From Bacillota bacterium (lineage in GTDB: Bacteria; Bacillota_C; Negativicutes; Sporomusales; Sporomusaceae), in contig JAEZQV010000095.1 in assembly GCA_023441125.1 (NCBI GenBank), positions 1 to 6,596 on the forward strand: a stretch of DNA of 6,596 nt, written 5' to 3'. A program made the translations under genes and the position numbers. The stretch's first letter is position 1; each line of letters begins with the position of its first letter. Below are positions 6,325-6,596 of this stretch, piece by piece. Below the pieces are notes generated by a model. It saw only the letters and a program-made list of their open reading frames with translations. It ran no database searches and was not told the origin of the DNA.

Positions 6325-6411
6325 TTAGCGCTCTTCCAGCACATGAAAGGCGAAAGCCAGCTGCTCGGTTGTCACAATGAGCGGCGGGTGCCAGGTGATG
6401 CAGTTGCCGCC
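6325..6411 (-). pseudogene. 3' remnant of a class III (PLP-dependent) aminotransferase gene
   Basis: Only the last 28 codons are recognisable: GGNCITWHPPLIV at the N-terminal side, ending in AFHVLEER and a TAA stop at 6327-6325. The pattern 'GN-x(3)-WHPPLIVT-x-EQL-x-FAF-x-VLEE' is the usual C-terminal end of class III aminotransferases (4-aminobutyrate, putrescine or related omega-amino acid enzymes), which are normally 420-460 residues long. Upstream of about 6412 the same frame turns into non-family sequence and hits a TAG at 6543-6541, with no PLP-lysine region or start. The body is therefore missing, lost by deletion or replacement next to REP-like DNA. Which subfamily it came from cannot be told from the tail. 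Confidence 0.75.
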
Positions 6412-6419
6412 CGAAGAAG

Positions 6420-6450
6420 AACACAGGGACAGGGAAATTGTTTCTATGTT
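6420..6450 (+). repeat. REP-like imperfect palindrome, copy 2
   Basis: AACACAGGGACA (6420-6431) and TGTTTCTATGTT (6439-6450) are inverted with 9 of 12 positions matching and a 7-nt centre; all three differences are transitions, so most can still form G-U pairs in one or other strand's RNA. Contained GGGACAGGGAA (6426-6436) recurs inverted at 5252-5262. A second fragment, GGGACAGAAGAA (6499-6510), resembles the other end of such elements. They begin right where aminotransferase homology stops. Confidence 0.5.
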
Positions 6451-6551
6451 GTAAACCTTAAGGAGCACCGCCGATGTGAAAGAAAACTGCCGAGAAAAGG
6501 GACAGAAGAAGATTTCGCAATGCCATCTGATCAGGTCAGGCTATGCAGCCT

Positions 6552-6596
6552 TTACTTCTTAGGATTGGTATTGGCAGTCTGTTCCGGCTTTTTGGG
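6552..6596 (-). CDS. possible C-terminal tail of an unidentified protein, cut by the window edge
   Basis: On the minus strand the window edge enters in frame with PKKPEQTANTNPKK and a TAA stop (6554-6552). A short hydrophilic Lys/Asn/Pro tail of this kind is typical of a protein C-terminus, and a 5-bp hairpin (AGGCT/AGCCT, 6538-6551) follows it. The competing reading is a plus-strand frame from ATG 6520, giving a hydrophobic stretch FLGLVLAVCSGFLG that runs off the edge and would suit a membrane protein N-terminus, but it has only a weak ribosome-binding site. Neither can be identified. Confidence 0.25.
   Translation of the reverse strand, partial: PKKPEQTANTNPKK

Noticed and set aside
6474..6562. 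Plus-strand GTG-start frame of 28 codons after AAGGAG (6459-6464), next to an ATG-TGA pair at 6474-6479
   Set aside because: The translation (VKENCREKGQKK...) is unlike any family I recognise, spans REP-like sequence, and ends at a TAG within the edge region; the Shine-Dalgarno match alone is not enough.
1..6596. CRISPR arrays, tRNA or rRNA genes, intact insertion sequences
   Set aside because: No regularly spaced repeats, cloverleaf or rRNA-like segments, or transposase frames were seen on either strand.

Overview
The window looks like chromosomal DNA from a bacterium that uses strong Gram-positive-type Shine-Dalgarno sites (GGAGG, AAGGAG) but also carries a tripartite-type RND efflux pump, which normally needs an outer membrane. 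That combination, with medium GC and REP-like 'GGGACAGGGAA' repeats, fits a diderm Firmicute of the Negativicutes (Sporomusa/Pelosinus-like). This placement is an inference; no rRNA or marker gene is present.

Left part (1-4061, minus strand): a two-gene efflux operon. A lipoprotein membrane-fusion (adaptor) protein is followed after 14 nt by an HAE1-family RND transporter. The transporter is cut by the left window edge after 962 codons and is intact within the window. Any outer-membrane channel gene would lie further left.

Control region (4062-4245): a compact divergent regulatory region. The pump promoter has -35 TTGACT and -10 TATAAT separated by 19 bp, with a 21-bp inverted repeat (9 of 10 positions symmetric) almost filling the spacer. 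This is the architecture of MerR-activated promoters. The regulator's own promoter overlaps it on the other strand. The pump transcript has a leader of about 130 nt holding a three-codon mini-ORF with its own ribosome-binding site, a hairpin over that mini-ORF's stop, and a terminator-like hairpin just before the adaptor gene.

Regulator (4246-5178, plus strand): a MerR-family protein with an N-terminal winged helix-turn-helix, a coiled coil and a large C-terminal putative ligand-binding domain. A perfect 15-bp inverted repeat with a 3-nt loop lies in frame inside its coding sequence. The likely circuit is ligand-bound MerR protein turning on the pump while limiting its own synthesis.

Right part (5179-6596): a more AT-rich, patchy segment. 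It has two small minus-strand genes, a DinB-like putative metal-binding protein and a protein consisting only of a TfoX C-terminal domain, the latter behind a near-consensus sigma-A promoter. Beyond them lies the last 28 codons of a class III aminotransferase gene with its terminator-like hairpin still in place but no recognisable body, then REP-like sequence, then at the right edge a possible C-terminal tail of another gene. Two related REP-like repeats in opposite orientation bracket this segment, which suggests rearrangement.
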